Below, piece by piece: positions 21,382 to 33,039 of a DNA stretch of 64,000 nt (its first letter is position 1; the number at the start of each line of letters is the position of its first letter). Location of the stretch: positions 141,533,501-141,597,500 of the forward strand of contig CM043698.1 in the NCBI GenBank assembly GCA_023935145.1, given 5' to 3'. A model generated the notes under the pieces. It saw only the letters and a list, made by a program, of their open reading frames with translations. It was not told the origin of the DNA and ran no database searches. Position numbers and translations under genes: made by a program. Source of the stretch: Bretschneidera sinensis (taxonomy: Eukaryota; Streptophyta; Magnoliopsida; Brassicales; Akaniaceae).

Positions 21382-22620
21382 TGTAGACTGAGGTTTCAAC
21401 CCAAGAGTGGGGGTGAATTGGATTTTTAAAAACTTTCACTTATTAATTACAAGTTTATAAAAACAGATTAATCCACAAGCATATAAACAAGTAAAGTGCT
21501 GTAAACAAAAAAGTTTAAGGAATAGAATATGCAAACTCAGTTTATAGTGGTTCGGCAATACCAGATTCATTTCGACCCTACGTCCACTCTCTTCAAGGAA
21601 CCTCCTTGAAGCAATCCACTAAAAACATTTAATCGTGCAACTTAACGGGTGTTGCACAAACCTTATAACTAATCCTTTCCACCTAGAAGCTTATCCCTTC
21701 CTCTTGGAAGCTAATCTCTTCCTTTCGAAAGTTAATCCCTTTACAATAAATGATGTAAAGTAAATGATAGAGAGACAACAATGAAAGCTTATACAACTGA
21801 ATAATATCTCTCTTTCAAGGTAAAACTTGAAGAATGGTTCAACAATAAATATTTCAAATCTTTTGTGTATCAATGAGTAAAAACTTGATTGAATGTGTAA
21901 TCTTCTTTTTGTTAAATTCTCAATAGAGTGGGTTTATATAGCCTTGTATTGATATGACCGTTTTTGTACTGACTTGGAATGTTTTGGTGCATTTTGTGCT
22001 GAATTCTCGCGTCTCAATGGTCATATTTTTTGAATTACCAATCGACTAGGTCAGGTGAGAAGTCTCACCTTTAAGGCTATTACTGGTAACAGTCGACTGG
22101 GTAAGACTTACCAGCCGACTGGGGACCTTCTGTCCAAAGTACCAGTTGACTGGCATGTAGCACCCAATCGACTAGGGACACACTGTCCCATATTCTAGTC
22201 TTCCAGTATAAATATTAGTCGAATGGGTTCTGGTATGTGACACACAATCGACTAGGGACACACTGTCTCATATCCCAGTCTTCTGGTATAAATATCAGTC
22301 GACTGGGTTGAAGACAACCCAGTTTTCATTCATTAAAATGTTTTGACTTTAAAACGTTTAAATGAATAGTTTTGTTAAAAAAACTTTTTCAAAAGAAGCC
22401 ATTGGACAAGCTTGTTACTTGAACCGGTGAGCTTTACAACTTGATTTAATACCTTATACCTATACTAGATCTTTTGTCTTGACTTGGAGTTTGATTCAGG
22501 TTGCTTTCTTCCACCTTGATTTCTGGTTGTATGCTTTTATCGCTTAATACATTTAGATAGCACTGTTAGTATAATAATAGTTGTGTTTTGTCATCATTAA
22601 AATATAGGTGAGGGTCAATA
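21382..22620 (-). mobile_element. SIRE-like 5' LTR
   Basis: 1239 bp, 79 bp longer than its partner because an 80-bp segment with the palindrome motif is tandemly duplicated at 22152-22311. The minus-strand TATA box is at 21934-21943. The outer end is next to AAGGG (22621-22625). Confidence 0.93.
22030..22320. repeat. Palindrome array in SIRE-like 5' LTR, expanded
   Basis: Copies include ACCAATCGACTAG, ACAGTCGACTGGG, ACCAGTTGACTGG, CCCAATCGACTAG and ATCAGTCGACTGG. Two 80-bp units start at 22152 and 22232; the 3' LTR has only one. Confidence 0.88.
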
Positions 22621-24664
22621 AAGGGTAAAGAAGTAATTTAATAAATATGACATGAAATTAAAATAATTTTTATAAATGAAGGATTTAGTATTGAATAAAA
22701 TAATTATTTCAAAAAAAAAATCGTGAACAGTATAAAGAAAAGAAAGAAATAGTTTTCTCTAAAAAAAACACGTGGCAGCAGGGGCCACCTACTGCCAAAT
22801 GAAAAATTGGAAGTTGTATGCTGCCCACGTAGCCTGGGCGTGGCAACTTGAGAAGTTTGGGGGGTTGGGCAGATGTTTTAATTTTTTTTATAAATAGTTT
22901 AGGCTTTTTTTTCTTTCATTATTCATCTCCAAATCCCGTTTAGTTTTCCTTCAATTACTCTATTTCTTTAAACACTTGGGGACCCAAAGAAATGTTGAAA
23001 CGGCAAAATTTTGAAGGGATTTACATGGGAATTTTATAGAGAGTCACGAAAAGCTATCAGAAAAACAGAATGTAATAACGTAATGTTTATTTTTGAATTT
23101 TAGCATACATGAAATTTCCTGGAATTAAAAGTGTGAATTTTCAAAAGGTGTGGTTTATGAAGAATTGAAGAATAAATTAGAAAGTTAATATAAATATTAT
23201 ACTGGGTGTTGACGGTTAGCAACCGGGGAAATTTCTGAGAGGATTGGGAAAGGTAAGGAGGTGATCCATGAGTAGCTTTAGTGCTACGTGGTGAGTTAGA
23301 TTTTCTTTAAGTAATCTAAATAAAAAAATTGAAATTATCTAGTAATAACATTAAATAAATTATTTGCTTATGCTCTGGTGGTAGATAAAAATTTGATTGA
23401 TAGGTATGATATGAATTTTGATCATGTAGAAAAATTATTAGGGGAGAAAAATTATTTTTGGAATAATAAGTTGATTCAATAATAAAAGCGATAAGTGAAA
23501 TTCTTGATGAGTTATGGTTAATGTTTTGATACGAATTATGAGGAGATGAAATTAGTGTATCTTGACATGCTAAGATCGATGATTTGATGTGTCTTATGAT
23601 GAGAGGAATTTAGTGAAATTTTTTATAATAATTTGAGGAAAGACAGGATAGCTAAATTTAAATATTTGAATTCATGTTTATTTTATTTTATTTTATGTTA
23701 TTGTTCATATGCATATTTCATATCATTGTTCATATGCATATGTATTAAATAAAAGAAAAGAATCGGGAGGGGGCCAGTCTAATTGAAAAACTGTGATAGC
23801 CAGTATTTGCTGGAAATAAAAGAGATACCGTGACAGCCGGGATAAGCTGTAAAGAAAAGAACCGGGAGGGGGCCGGTCTAAGATAATAAAAACAAGTCGA
23901 CATGTGGGAAGACGTTCCCTAATAATAATTCATACGTTGCATCTGTTTTAAATATTGATTTCATCATTGAAATGCTGATGTGTTGTGTGTATTTGTGAAA
24001 TTATTTATAGATGAATGAGTCTCACATAAAGACAGTTATGGTGAGAAAGAAACTTAGAAGTATGACAAGATAATAACCATCTAAATGGTAGACGTTATGA
24101 TGTGAACCTCATAGCGAGGTAATTATGAGATAATTGATGGTCTTGAGGTGAACCAATAAACAAAAAGAAGAGATTGATAGAGAATGAGACTTATATTATG
24201 TGTAGTGATAGTAGAATGCAATTATCAAGTTATGTGAAATATAATTGAATTAATATTGAAAGACTATTTATACAGATTGAGTACTTCTAGTAAATTTAAT
24301 TCATTGAGCTTGTGAAGCTCACCCTTCATTGTACAATAATTTCAAGTAGCAGACACGACAAATAGTCTGGTGGGTTGAGAGTCAGACGAAATCATTTTCT
24401 GTAAGCCATGTACGTGTCAACATCCTTAGACTAATGAGAATAGTAAATACAAATTTATTTGTAAATATTCATGTATATTACGTTGTGTAAAATATTTAAG
24501 TTAATATGTAATTCATGTATCTCCCCTGCTAGGGGTTGAGAATTTATGTAAAAATTTCTATTGATGTTATTTTTATGGTTGTATATATGTGTCATGCTGA
24601 GATTTTCAAAATGTGATGACACTGTCTTGGAGGTGGCCAACCCGGGATGGGTTGTTGCAATCTC

Positions 24665-27142
24665 CTACCATAGAGAGCTTAAAAACTTAATATTTACTTA
24701 AAGACTTAAACAATTTTAATTCTGGGATTTGCTTTGGAGAAAAACGTTTTATGAAACTATTTTTGTGCCATACCAAGAGTCATGATCTCAAATAGGTGTA
24801 TAATAACCTTATCTACATATTGAACTTCCGTTTCTCTCAAAAGACTTATTTTCTTCTTCTACAACTTCTTCGATGAACTTAGATACTCAGTGGAATTCCA
24901 TTGCGTGGCTTGCTTCTAGAGTGCGTGCCCTTTACTTAAACATTTTTAGACAACTAGATAAGCGATTATTAGCACAATAAAGTGGTTTGTCATTATTGAA
25001 ATCAATATAAAGTCAACACATACATTTGAAATTAATTATATAATAAAGTAAATAACCGAAGTGAAAAAGAAAAGACTAAAATAAAAGACATAATATATAT
25101 GATATATACACAATAATTTCCCTTTTTATAATGATTAAATTAAATGTTAATAATATTTTACGAGTCTTGTATATTTTAGGGTTTGCCAACCAAAAGGTTG
25201 AATACAATTTTGTCTTGAAACGTAGTTTTGGTAGTCCAAATAAAATTAGCCAAAAATGAATAAAAGGTTTGTTGTGAATTGTTAACGACAATTGCTTATA
25301 TAAGGTAATAAAAGCACAAAATCTATGATTTGGATTTGGGCAACTGTAAATGGAAATTTGCATTTAATTGTTAGGTCCACATTCTGGAAAAGGCATTTCT
25401 TTCTTTCTTTACGTATGTGCTGCTCTCTTCCTTAACAACTCAAAAACATTACGGGTGTTCTCCTCTGTGATCTCTGTAATCCTTTATTTTTCATACTAAT
25501 ACTTTTTTATTTTCTTGACTACCCCACTCATTCTTTTATATAATCACTTCTCAGTAGACTCTAATAATGGTTACCATTAGGGAAATTATATATGAGGAAA
25601 TTTACTCATTTGTTGGTCCACTTGCTATAGTACCTTATATAAGGCCCCATCTGCAATCATAATGGACTGATGGCATCACCGTTGGATTTCCCTATGGGTA
25701 GATCATTAAGAAAAGGCCCCGTCCTGTCAGAAAGTATAGGGGCAAAATCAACCAGGTTCTTAATTTATCGTGTCAGTAGTACTACTTCTTCGTGTCAATC
25801 TAAAAGGTTGGTTTTATATTTATTTATCTTTGTGATAAATGAGGTGTTATAATAATTTTTTTAATAGGTTCACAGATTTTTCTTTATTATTAAATTTTTT
25901 CCTTCAAAATACATTATTTTATATTTTTAATGAAGGTAATCTTAGTCATCTATTATATAAAAGAATTTTCTTCCCATCTTGAGATTTGTTATTTGATGAC
26001 TTTATTTTGCAACATTAGATTGAGTAAAAAAATTTCATATGTATTTCTTATTCTTTAAAATAATGAGAAAAAATTGTTTAATATAAGGTTTTTTTCGACA
26101 GTCAAATCTAAAGTTTTGTCGAAATTAAATTTATTTAGATACTTCGTAGTATGATAATATGATATAAAGTATTATATCATGTAAAACGGATCAAGAAAAG
26201 AGTTTTTTCAGCAAAACATTTATTGAATAGACACGCACTCTTACGTATTAGTGTCAGAGTTAGTTGACTAAGACTCTGATCTATTCTCACAGGCAGCAGG
26301 CTTTTAACAATCAACATATATAATAAAAAAATTTCTTAAAACTACATGCAATGTTACTCTTGGGCTGTTCCATTAATCAATTTCCTTTGGTTTGGGTAAA
26401 AACACACAGAATACTCATTATTACCAATAATATGTACACAAGAACTAGCAAAAATTCGCTCCTAGTGGCTAGTACTATCATCACTGCACATTCCTGATAT
26501 ACATTTAGTATTATGTTTGCTTTTTTTGGTTAAATAAAATTGAAGGGTGTATCTATTTGGACTTTGGATGGAGGGAGAGATGAAAGGAAAGGATAAAGAA
26601 TACCCATCCAAGTTCTAACATTTCCTCTCCATTCAAACTCCCACACAAGATGAAATAAAATATTTTATCAACTTTTGATTCGTATCATATATCTGTGTGT
26701 TAAATATATATAATGATGACTTAAAACTTAATTGTGGTAGCTCGATAAATTCTCCATATGTGCAGCTCTTCTACAAGCCCATAACGAGAAAACAGTTTCG
26801 ATCGTATAAGAAGGTCCAAAAGTATTTACAGCAACCTTGTGACGAAGCTGAGGTGAGGTTTAAGTTGAGCTTCTTTTTAATTTCCTTATGAATAACATGT
26901 TTATGTGCCGGCTCCAGGGAGCTCTAACCCAAATTCCAGGGAGAGGCAGAAAAGGATGAAAATATAAAAGCAATACCATAGGTTGTTACATTTGGCCAAG
27001 CAATGGTTCTGATACACACGTTGAGCAAACAACAGCTGAAGTATTTTAGAAAACTGAAGACACAAGAGCAACCAGGGCACAAGATCAAAACGAATCATAA
27101 GGAGTAATTATTAGTAGTTAGAAATGCTTATGGAACTGGTTC
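24665..27142. repeat. Segmental duplication unit, copy 2
   Basis: Matches 6848-10317 from GAGAGCTTAAAAACTTAATATT onward. The hAT MITE site near 25010 is empty. It contains the broken MBD copy and continues into the gypsy A LTR. Confidence 0.9.
25567..26967 (+). pseudogene. MBD gene copy 2, broken
   Basis: Exon-equivalents 25567-25755, 26766-26852 and 26911-26967. Exon 1 has two stops: TAA replacing the Glu codon before TGG (residue 32) and TAG replacing the Trp codon of the GW pair that opens the MBD. The second acceptor has decayed from TGTGCAG to TGTGCCG. Exon 2 is still fully open (LFYKPITRKQFRSYKKVQKYLQQ). Exon lengths match the intact copies exactly, so it was inactivated by point mutation after duplication. 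Confidence 0.88.
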
Positions 27143-27347
27143 TGTTAGGATGTTTCAATTATGTTTAGTTAGTTACAGTTAGTTTTTCTGGTACATTGTA
27201 ACTACTCTTCATGGTAGATTATATAAGCTCAATCATTTCATTGCTAGAGGCCAGTAAAGTATAAATCAGAAAACTCTCAATTCATTTCCCTGTTTTTCTA
27301 TTCTCGGGTTAAGGTTTTGGCTTATCAAGAACAACTTGCTGCTTTCA
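27143..27347 (+). mobile_element. Gypsy A 5' LTR, 205 bp
   Basis: TGTTAGGATG...GCTGCTTTCA, with TATA box AGATTATATAAG near 27219. It is followed after 9 bases by TGGTGCTTTCGTTG (27357-27370), a plausible primer binding site beginning with the obligatory TGG. It starts about 175 bp after the MBD stop. Confidence 0.75.
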
Positions 27348-27424
27348 GTATCAATTTGGTGCTTTCGTTGTTAATTTGTCCCAAATTCCTTATCACCACA
27401 ACATTCCTTCCATTTATTTTCATC

Positions 27425-28310
27425 AATGGCCTGCTTCACTCGATCTAAAGATGTGACATTAGACAACATTGTTGCCTTAATCAGAGAATCCCATAAAGAA
27501 TTGTTTGAAGAGTTGCGTGTAGAATTCATATCTCAGGTTGCATCACTCCATGATCAACTGGCTAAAATATAGTCATCATCTACTAGTACAATCTCCAGAG
27601 ACATTCATTCTTTTCTTATTGAATGCTTGGATACTGAAAACAATTCTAGCTTCAAGACTATCAAGTTGGAATGTACCCATTTTGCAGAGGCAGATCCTTC
27701 TGATTGGATCTTTAGGGTTGAACAGTACTTCTTGTTCCACAAAATACTATAGGCGCAAAAACTCATCTTGGTTTCTTTCTATCTTGAGGGACCTATTTCA
27801 TCTCGGTATCAATGGATGTACCATACCAAACAACTCAGATCTTGGCAACAATTTGTTCAGGCCTTACAGAAAAGATTTGGTCCCTTTGATTATGATGATC
27901 CTCATGGAGCCTTGTCTAAACTAACACAAATTGGTTATGTTTTGGAGTATCAGTCCCAGTTTGAGAACCTTTCCAATAAAGTAATGGGACTGAATGAATC
28001 AAGTTTTAAAACTCACATCAGAAGAGAAGTAATTGCTCATAAACCTGCTACAATTCATGATGCAATTGGGTTGGCTCGTTTTCAAGAAGAAAGACTTATT
28101 GATATGAAGGATTCTTGGAAGAATTGGCCACCTAAGCCTCCAATACAAGCATCTTTATTGGGACTAAAACCTTCTCCAACTGTTCATCAGAATGTCCCTA
28201 ATAAAGTTCCCTTAAAAAGACTTTCTCCCATGGAGATGCAACGGAGGAGAGAAAGACCTATGTTTTAACTGTGATGAAAAGTTTACTCCCACACATTAGT
28301 GGAAGCATAA
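27425..28310 (+). pseudogene. Gypsy A gag, copy 2
   Basis: Starts near ATGGCCTGC (27426). The best frame, 27768-28268, has the retrotransposon gag core: RSWQQFVQALQKRFGP, DYDDPHGALSKL, EYQSQFENLSNKVMGLN and AIGLARFQEERL. At about 28260 a frameshift hits the zinc knuckle region; the bases for CFNCDEKF are still readable in another frame. The upstream half (27425-27767) is in other frames. Non-functional. Confidence 0.88.
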
Positions 28311-28792
28311 GATAGCCTTATTATTGATAGATACTGATCTGTAAGTTGATCAAGAACACGTACAAGAACCGATCATGGAAAAAACTGAATAGGACTTCAA
28401 CATTGTTCCTAAATTCAATATCCACACTTTGACTTGCCAAACCCATCTCCAACTGTTCATCAGAAAGTCTAAGGCGTTGTTCTACATCAACCATTTCAGG
28501 TGTTGGTATATGATGGAAGCACACACAACTTCATCTAGGAAAGAGCAGTTCAGTTTTTAAAGTTCAAATTACACCATCACAGCACTTTACAGTACAAGTT
28601 GGGAATTGTGCCATGCTGTCATGTTCAAGTATGTGTACTAAGGTTTCAATCACCCTTCAAGATCGTACTTTTACAGTATATTTATTTGTCATATCTCTAC
28701 AAGGAGTTGATGAAGTCTTGGGGTACAATGGTTATAAGATTTAGGTCCTATCACAACAGATTATGCCCAGTTAACTATGGCTTTTAGTTGAT
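28311..28792 (+). pseudogene. Gypsy A protease region, copy 2
   Basis: The retropepsin core is recognisable at 28509-28538 as DGSTHNFI, the Asp-Gly-Ser active-site neighbourhood of gypsy proteases of the GGSTHNF type. Stops and frame changes surround it. Confidence 0.75.
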
Positions 28793-29125
28793 ATGGAAAG
28801 ATATTTATTAAAGGGTAATAAGGGGTCTAGACTCAATTCTATAACTAATAAACAATTGAAAAAGTTGTCTCATAATGGAGGTATTGTTGCATGTTTTCAC
28901 CTAATGACATTGGAAATACCTAGTTCTATTCCTGTAGTAAATGATCTTACTATTGATTCTTCTTTAGTTGTCAATTTCAATTCTGTTTATAATGATATTT
29001 TGCATGTTCTTAATGAGTTTCCACAAGTCTTTAGGGATCCTACTGCCTTTCCTTCAACAAGGGATATTAATCACAAAAATAGAAGTGGATCCTATAGCTA
29101 AACCAGTCAATATAAAGCCATACAA
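28793..29125 (+). pseudogene. Gypsy A pre-RT linker, copy 2
   Basis: Frame 28793-29101 ends shortly before the RT would start (NEFPQVFRDP is the usual pre-RT sequence). It matches window positions 1-210 almost perfectly. Sequence similarity stops at 29125 (CCATACAAC), where unrelated DNA starting TGTGCCGTCACAG follows. Confidence 0.85.
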
Positions 29126-30792
29126 CTGTGCCGTCACAGATCTGATTGAAAATTAGGTAGAAATTTATGGATACTCGACTGTCCCATTGCATAATCGATT
29201 GTGTGATCGAGACCTAACATGAATTACTGGACAGAGACGTGAAAAATCATATATATGGGGTTTTCAAAAGTTTTTGAAATTGTTTCAATTTTGTTCAAAA
29301 TTAAAACCCGAATTTTATTAAAATAAATTATTTAATTTTTATTCTTAAAGTTTTAAATTAAATAAGTTTAATTAATTATGAATTATTCTTAATTTTTAAA
29401 AAAAAAATCAAGAGTTTAAGAAATTAGAGTTTGATTTAGAATTGGAACTCCAAAATCCTTATTGCATTAGAGTTATGAATTTTAGTGAACAATACATCTA
29501 AATTATATTTGGAATAAGATTAAAAAAGTTCTTTGGAAGCCTAATTTAATTAGGATAAGCAATCTTGGAATTAAAGCCATAATTAGAATAAATTACATTT
29601 AAATTTATCTATGTAATGCGATTGTTTGTATGTTCAAGGATGAATGATTATGTACTTAAGACCAAATAATTGAGTTATGTGATTGGTCAATATTCAATGT
29701 ATGGTTGTAATTTTTATGGGTTGTAATATTTATTCTCTATATTTGGGATATGTAATTTTAAATGGGGTTTGTATACATTGCTTCTCTTTTACCTTTAGTT
29801 GTAAAATTCTATCTCTCTCTTATTTTAACTCCCCTTGATTTTTGGATCAAGGTTTCTTATTTATTATGCTATGTAATTAGTTAGAATAGTGTGATAGGAA
29901 TATATAGGAATTTTACATGTAAAGCTAGAAGATGATCGAGTGTGCAAGGAAGCAATGGAGGCCCATTTGAAGATTGCAAAGATCCATTATATGGAATCGA
30001 TGGATAATATTATGGAAGCCTAAATTAAGACCAATGATTCACTTAGTGGCCCAAGTGAATCATGCATAAAAGTCCATAATCAGCGAGAGTTGTAATTTAT
30101 TTGATATTATGTGATGTATGATATGTATGTGATGTATGTTTAATTGTAATGATGAGATTAAAGACTAACTAAACTCCCTCATGAAAGTAATGGTTATTAT
30201 GTTGTAACAAAAGGACATTATGAATATCTTATCGTGACCTTCCACTATTGTAGGGATATATGAGATTTATTTTTCTAAATATGTTTTGCTGTAGACGTGT
30301 AAGACTTTCATAATGAGAGATTCATGACGTCCTAATAAATATATGATATAATGAGGTAGGAAACAAATGAGTCAATAAACTGTTATGTGAGGGCTCCTTG
30401 GTTCAATCGTCTACACTTGTGAAAATGGTGGGTTTGACTTAACTAGAATATATTGTCCAAGAAACTATCATGTGAGGATGGTATATTTTAGATGCTAAAG
30501 GAATGATTTAGAATTAGATGAGATATAATTGATAAGTGCTATCTACCTGTTAGAGAATTATTGTAGCCAAAAAAAATTATGTGAGGCTATTTTAAACGAG
30601 TAATGGGATCCTAATCCCCACTAGAAGACCTTCCAATGGGTCACCCAAATTTCATATCGAGGGATTATGAAATTCGAAAAGAATAGTTGGAGGTAGCACT
30701 ATGATTAAAGACCAAATCAATTAGTGGATGATAAAATTGAGTAATTTTATGATATTGTTGACTTGTAAATCACAACGACCAACCTTAAACCA
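29126..30792 (+). other. Probable copia LTR and leader, unresolved
   Basis: No gene seen. It begins TGTGCCGTCACAG, carries one CGACTGT...ATCGATTGT motif pair near 29174-29210, and leads into a copia gag at 30793. It is therefore probably the LTR and leader of that element, but I cannot find a primer site or a second LTR. Confidence 0.4.
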
Positions 30793-30939
30793 CTATTGAG
30801 AGTTCTTGATACTTACAGACTAACTGAACCTAATTTCCTGGACTGACTAAGAAACTTGAGAATCATTCTCAATTTTGAGGAAATTGGATATGTTCTTGAT
30901 CAAATCACTACAAGATAAAAGGTCATCGCCGACGCTTTT

Positions 30940-31140
30940 TTGTGTGTGCATATTTTGGCGCTTTAAAGCACTGAAATATGCATTACCAGCGCTTATTGCA
31001 AGCGCCGGATAAAGTGCCAGTATGTGTAGTGTTGAAGCGCAAATACTGGCGCTTACAGAAAGCGCCGCAATATGCATACTTTTTCGGCGCTTCGAAGCGC
31101 CGCAATATACCCGCGCTTAGAAGTGCCGCTATATAAGCAG
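30940..31140. repeat. CACTA left subterminal repeats
   Basis: Five or six AGCGCC/GGCGCT pairs separated by AATATGCAT-like spacers, in both orientations. Confidence 0.85.
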
Positions 31141-32239
31141 CATAAAAAAAAATTCCTCTATTTTCCTCCCTTTTCTCGGCAACCAAACGCAGCATACAAG
31201 TACAAAATAGCCACAAAAATAAACATAGAAATATCTTAACTAAGCAATCCTCAATTTCAACTGACTTGCAATTATGTCCAATATGAACTTGCTATGGGAG
31301 GAAAGTGTCTTGACAAGAGACTGGCTTAGAAGTCTCAAAAGGGAATATGGGATGTTCTCTTAAACAATCCATAAAAAAAGTGCAATGACCAAACCTGAAC
31401 CATTGTAAATGCAAATATCTCTTCTTCCTCTTGGTGCATTCTCTGGAGCCAAACCTGTTGCTTGAATCGATTATGTTTTGTAGTTCATAAACACACAACT
31501 GCTGATTAGAGGAAGATGGGGATAGTAGATGGCGTAAGTGTTAGGCCAATGAATAGTAAATTATACACCTACTAACTATAAGCAACTCATACCTCATTCA
31601 CAAACAAACTGCTCAAGATCTTTCTGCCTTTGTGACCAAGTAATACTCGATATCTAGAATGGTGAAAAATACGCCGAAACCTTTCAAACTGTACTCACAA
31701 TAAAGCAACAAATCCAGAAGGAAAGAAATAGAATAAGTATATATGCGGCCAAATGATAGAATGTTCGAGAACTTTACATTGATTGAACTGTCCCAAATCA
31801 AAGAAGGGCCTGAAATATGTAGACTTCTCAAAATGATCAAATCCAACAAACTGCAAAATAAAAAATAGGGGAAAGGGGAAAAACACACAATAATATAATT
31901 TTTTTTTCCTTCCATGGGTTAAACTAATAGGAATAAATTAAAAAGAACACCAACATACAAGTAAAGGAACAATTACAGGTAATTACCGGAAAATATTGTG
32001 GCGGGGGAGCTAAGAGCGACAGCCAAAATGAAGCAGTAAGAAGAATTAGTGTGGGGGAAACGGTGCAGTGGAGGTAAGGGAAACGGTGCAGTGGAGCTAA
32101 GGGAAATGGAAAAATTAGTGTGGGGGGATGGCATGATGGAGGTAGAGCCGGGAAAAAATTTTGGGGTTAGCGCAGTGGAGCAGGGAAAAAAATCACAGGA
32201 AAAAAGGCGCAACAGGCTTTATATATGAGAAATTTTTAG

Positions 32240-32700
32240 CATATTCTAGCGCTTCAAAGCGCCGGAATATGTAATGGAGCATATACCGACGCTTAAAAGC
32301 ACTGGAATATGCCCACTTCATATTCCAACACTTCAAAGCGCCGGTATATGATATGGGTTTCGAGCATATTCCGACACTTTGAAGCGCCGGAATATGCTAG
32401 AAACCCATTTCATATTCCGGCACTTCAAAGCGCCGGAATATTCAGAGGAGCATATTCTGGTGCTTTGAAGCGCTGGAATATTTAGAGGAGCATATTCCAG
32501 TGCTTTAAAGCCCTAGTATATTGGGGCACTTTAAAGCGCCACTATATGTATTAAGATTAACATATAATGGCGCTTTGAAGAGCTGTTATATGTTCATTGA
32601 ATATTGCGGCGCTTCAAGGAAGCACCACAAAAAAAACGTCGGCGCTTATTATATTGCAGCGTTTTAATGAAGAGCTGGAAATAAAGCGCCGCCAAATGTC
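32240..32700. repeat. CACTA right subterminal repeats
   Basis: More than ten units of the form AGCGCTTCAAAGCGCCGGAA followed by TATGC, about 40-50 bp apart, some degenerate (AGCACTGG, AGCCCTAG). The dyad GGCGCTTTGAAGCGCC is the likely transposase-binding site. Confidence 0.88.
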
Positions 32701-33039
32701 AATTATCTTGTAGTGAATGCTTCAGCAAGTGTTGCTGAGAATGCATTGGAAGAAGAAGTTACTACTTTCGAGATGTAGCAAAAGGATGACATGAATTCTA
32801 GATGCTAGCATCGATGTCTAACGAGATTCAAAAACAAAATAGGAAGATGGAAAGTGCTTATGTGAGGTTGCTTCACTTGCAAGAGTTCTATGGTGAGGAT
32901 AGTCGCACTATAAGGTTCAAGATCTCCAAGAACCTCTTTAGGGCTAAGATGCCCGAGAGATCATCAATCCATGAGCATAGATTGAAAATTATCAACTATA
33001 TTGAGTAGTTATACAGATTTAGTGTTAGTATGCAAAATC

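Larger units (their letters stand above)
12459..22620 (-). mobile_element. SIRE-like Ty1/copia element with both LTRs, 10.16 kb
   Basis: LTRs at 12459-13618 (3') and 21382-22620 (5'), perfect TSD AAGGG (12454-12458, 22621-22625), tRNA-iMet-type primer site next to the 5' LTR and a purine tract next to the 3' LTR. On the minus strand the LTR starts TGTTGACCCTCACC, as SIRE/Maximus elements do. Order on the minus strand: gag, protease, integrase, RT, RNase H, a motif array with TATA box, ORF3, 3' LTR. Pol has many stops, so it is structurally complete but coding-dead. Assignment to SIRE rests on LTR ends and the extra ORF after pol. Confidence 0.93.
12431..24659 (+). mobile_element. Solo LTR of gypsy B family, hosting the SIRE-like element
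   Basis: Plus-oriented LTR of about 2.06 kb once the nested copia is removed: 12431-12458 and 22626-24659, with one AAGGG shared. It starts TATAATACCTG (a decayed TG) and ends GGGATGGGTTGTTGCA. A perfect 5-bp duplication ATCTC flanks it (12426-12430 and 24660-24664). A TATA box TATAAATAG lies at 22889-22897. No internal domain follows, so it is a solo LTR left by LTR-LTR recombination. A paired palindromic segment (GAGCTTGTGAAGCTC, near 24308) is shared with the other gypsy B LTRs. Confidence 0.88.
30906..32715. mobile_element. Non-autonomous CACTA element, 1.81 kb
   Basis: Ends CACTACAAGATA and TATCTTGTAGTG are inverted repeats of CACTA type; the flanks carry the 3-bp duplication AAT (30903-30905, 32716-32718), the superfamily size. 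Both subterminal regions are crowded with GGCGCTTYRAAGCGCC-type palindromes. The centre (31140-32220) has no transposase; short minus-strand frames such as 31292-31498 have no match I can name. It would need TNPA/TNPD-type proteins in trans. Confidence 0.93.
30793..33008 (+). pseudogene. Copia gag fragment, split by a CACTA element
   Basis: Left piece 30793-30905 has a NFLDxLRNLRIILNFEEIGYVLDQ-like frame with one stop, the N-terminal part of copia gag. Right piece 32716-33008 has ASMSNEIQKQNRKMESA, LHLQEFYGE and ISKNLFRAKM (32802-33008), the next part. The CACTA element sits between them with TSD AAT. After 33008 no more of this gag is seen. Confidence 0.85.
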
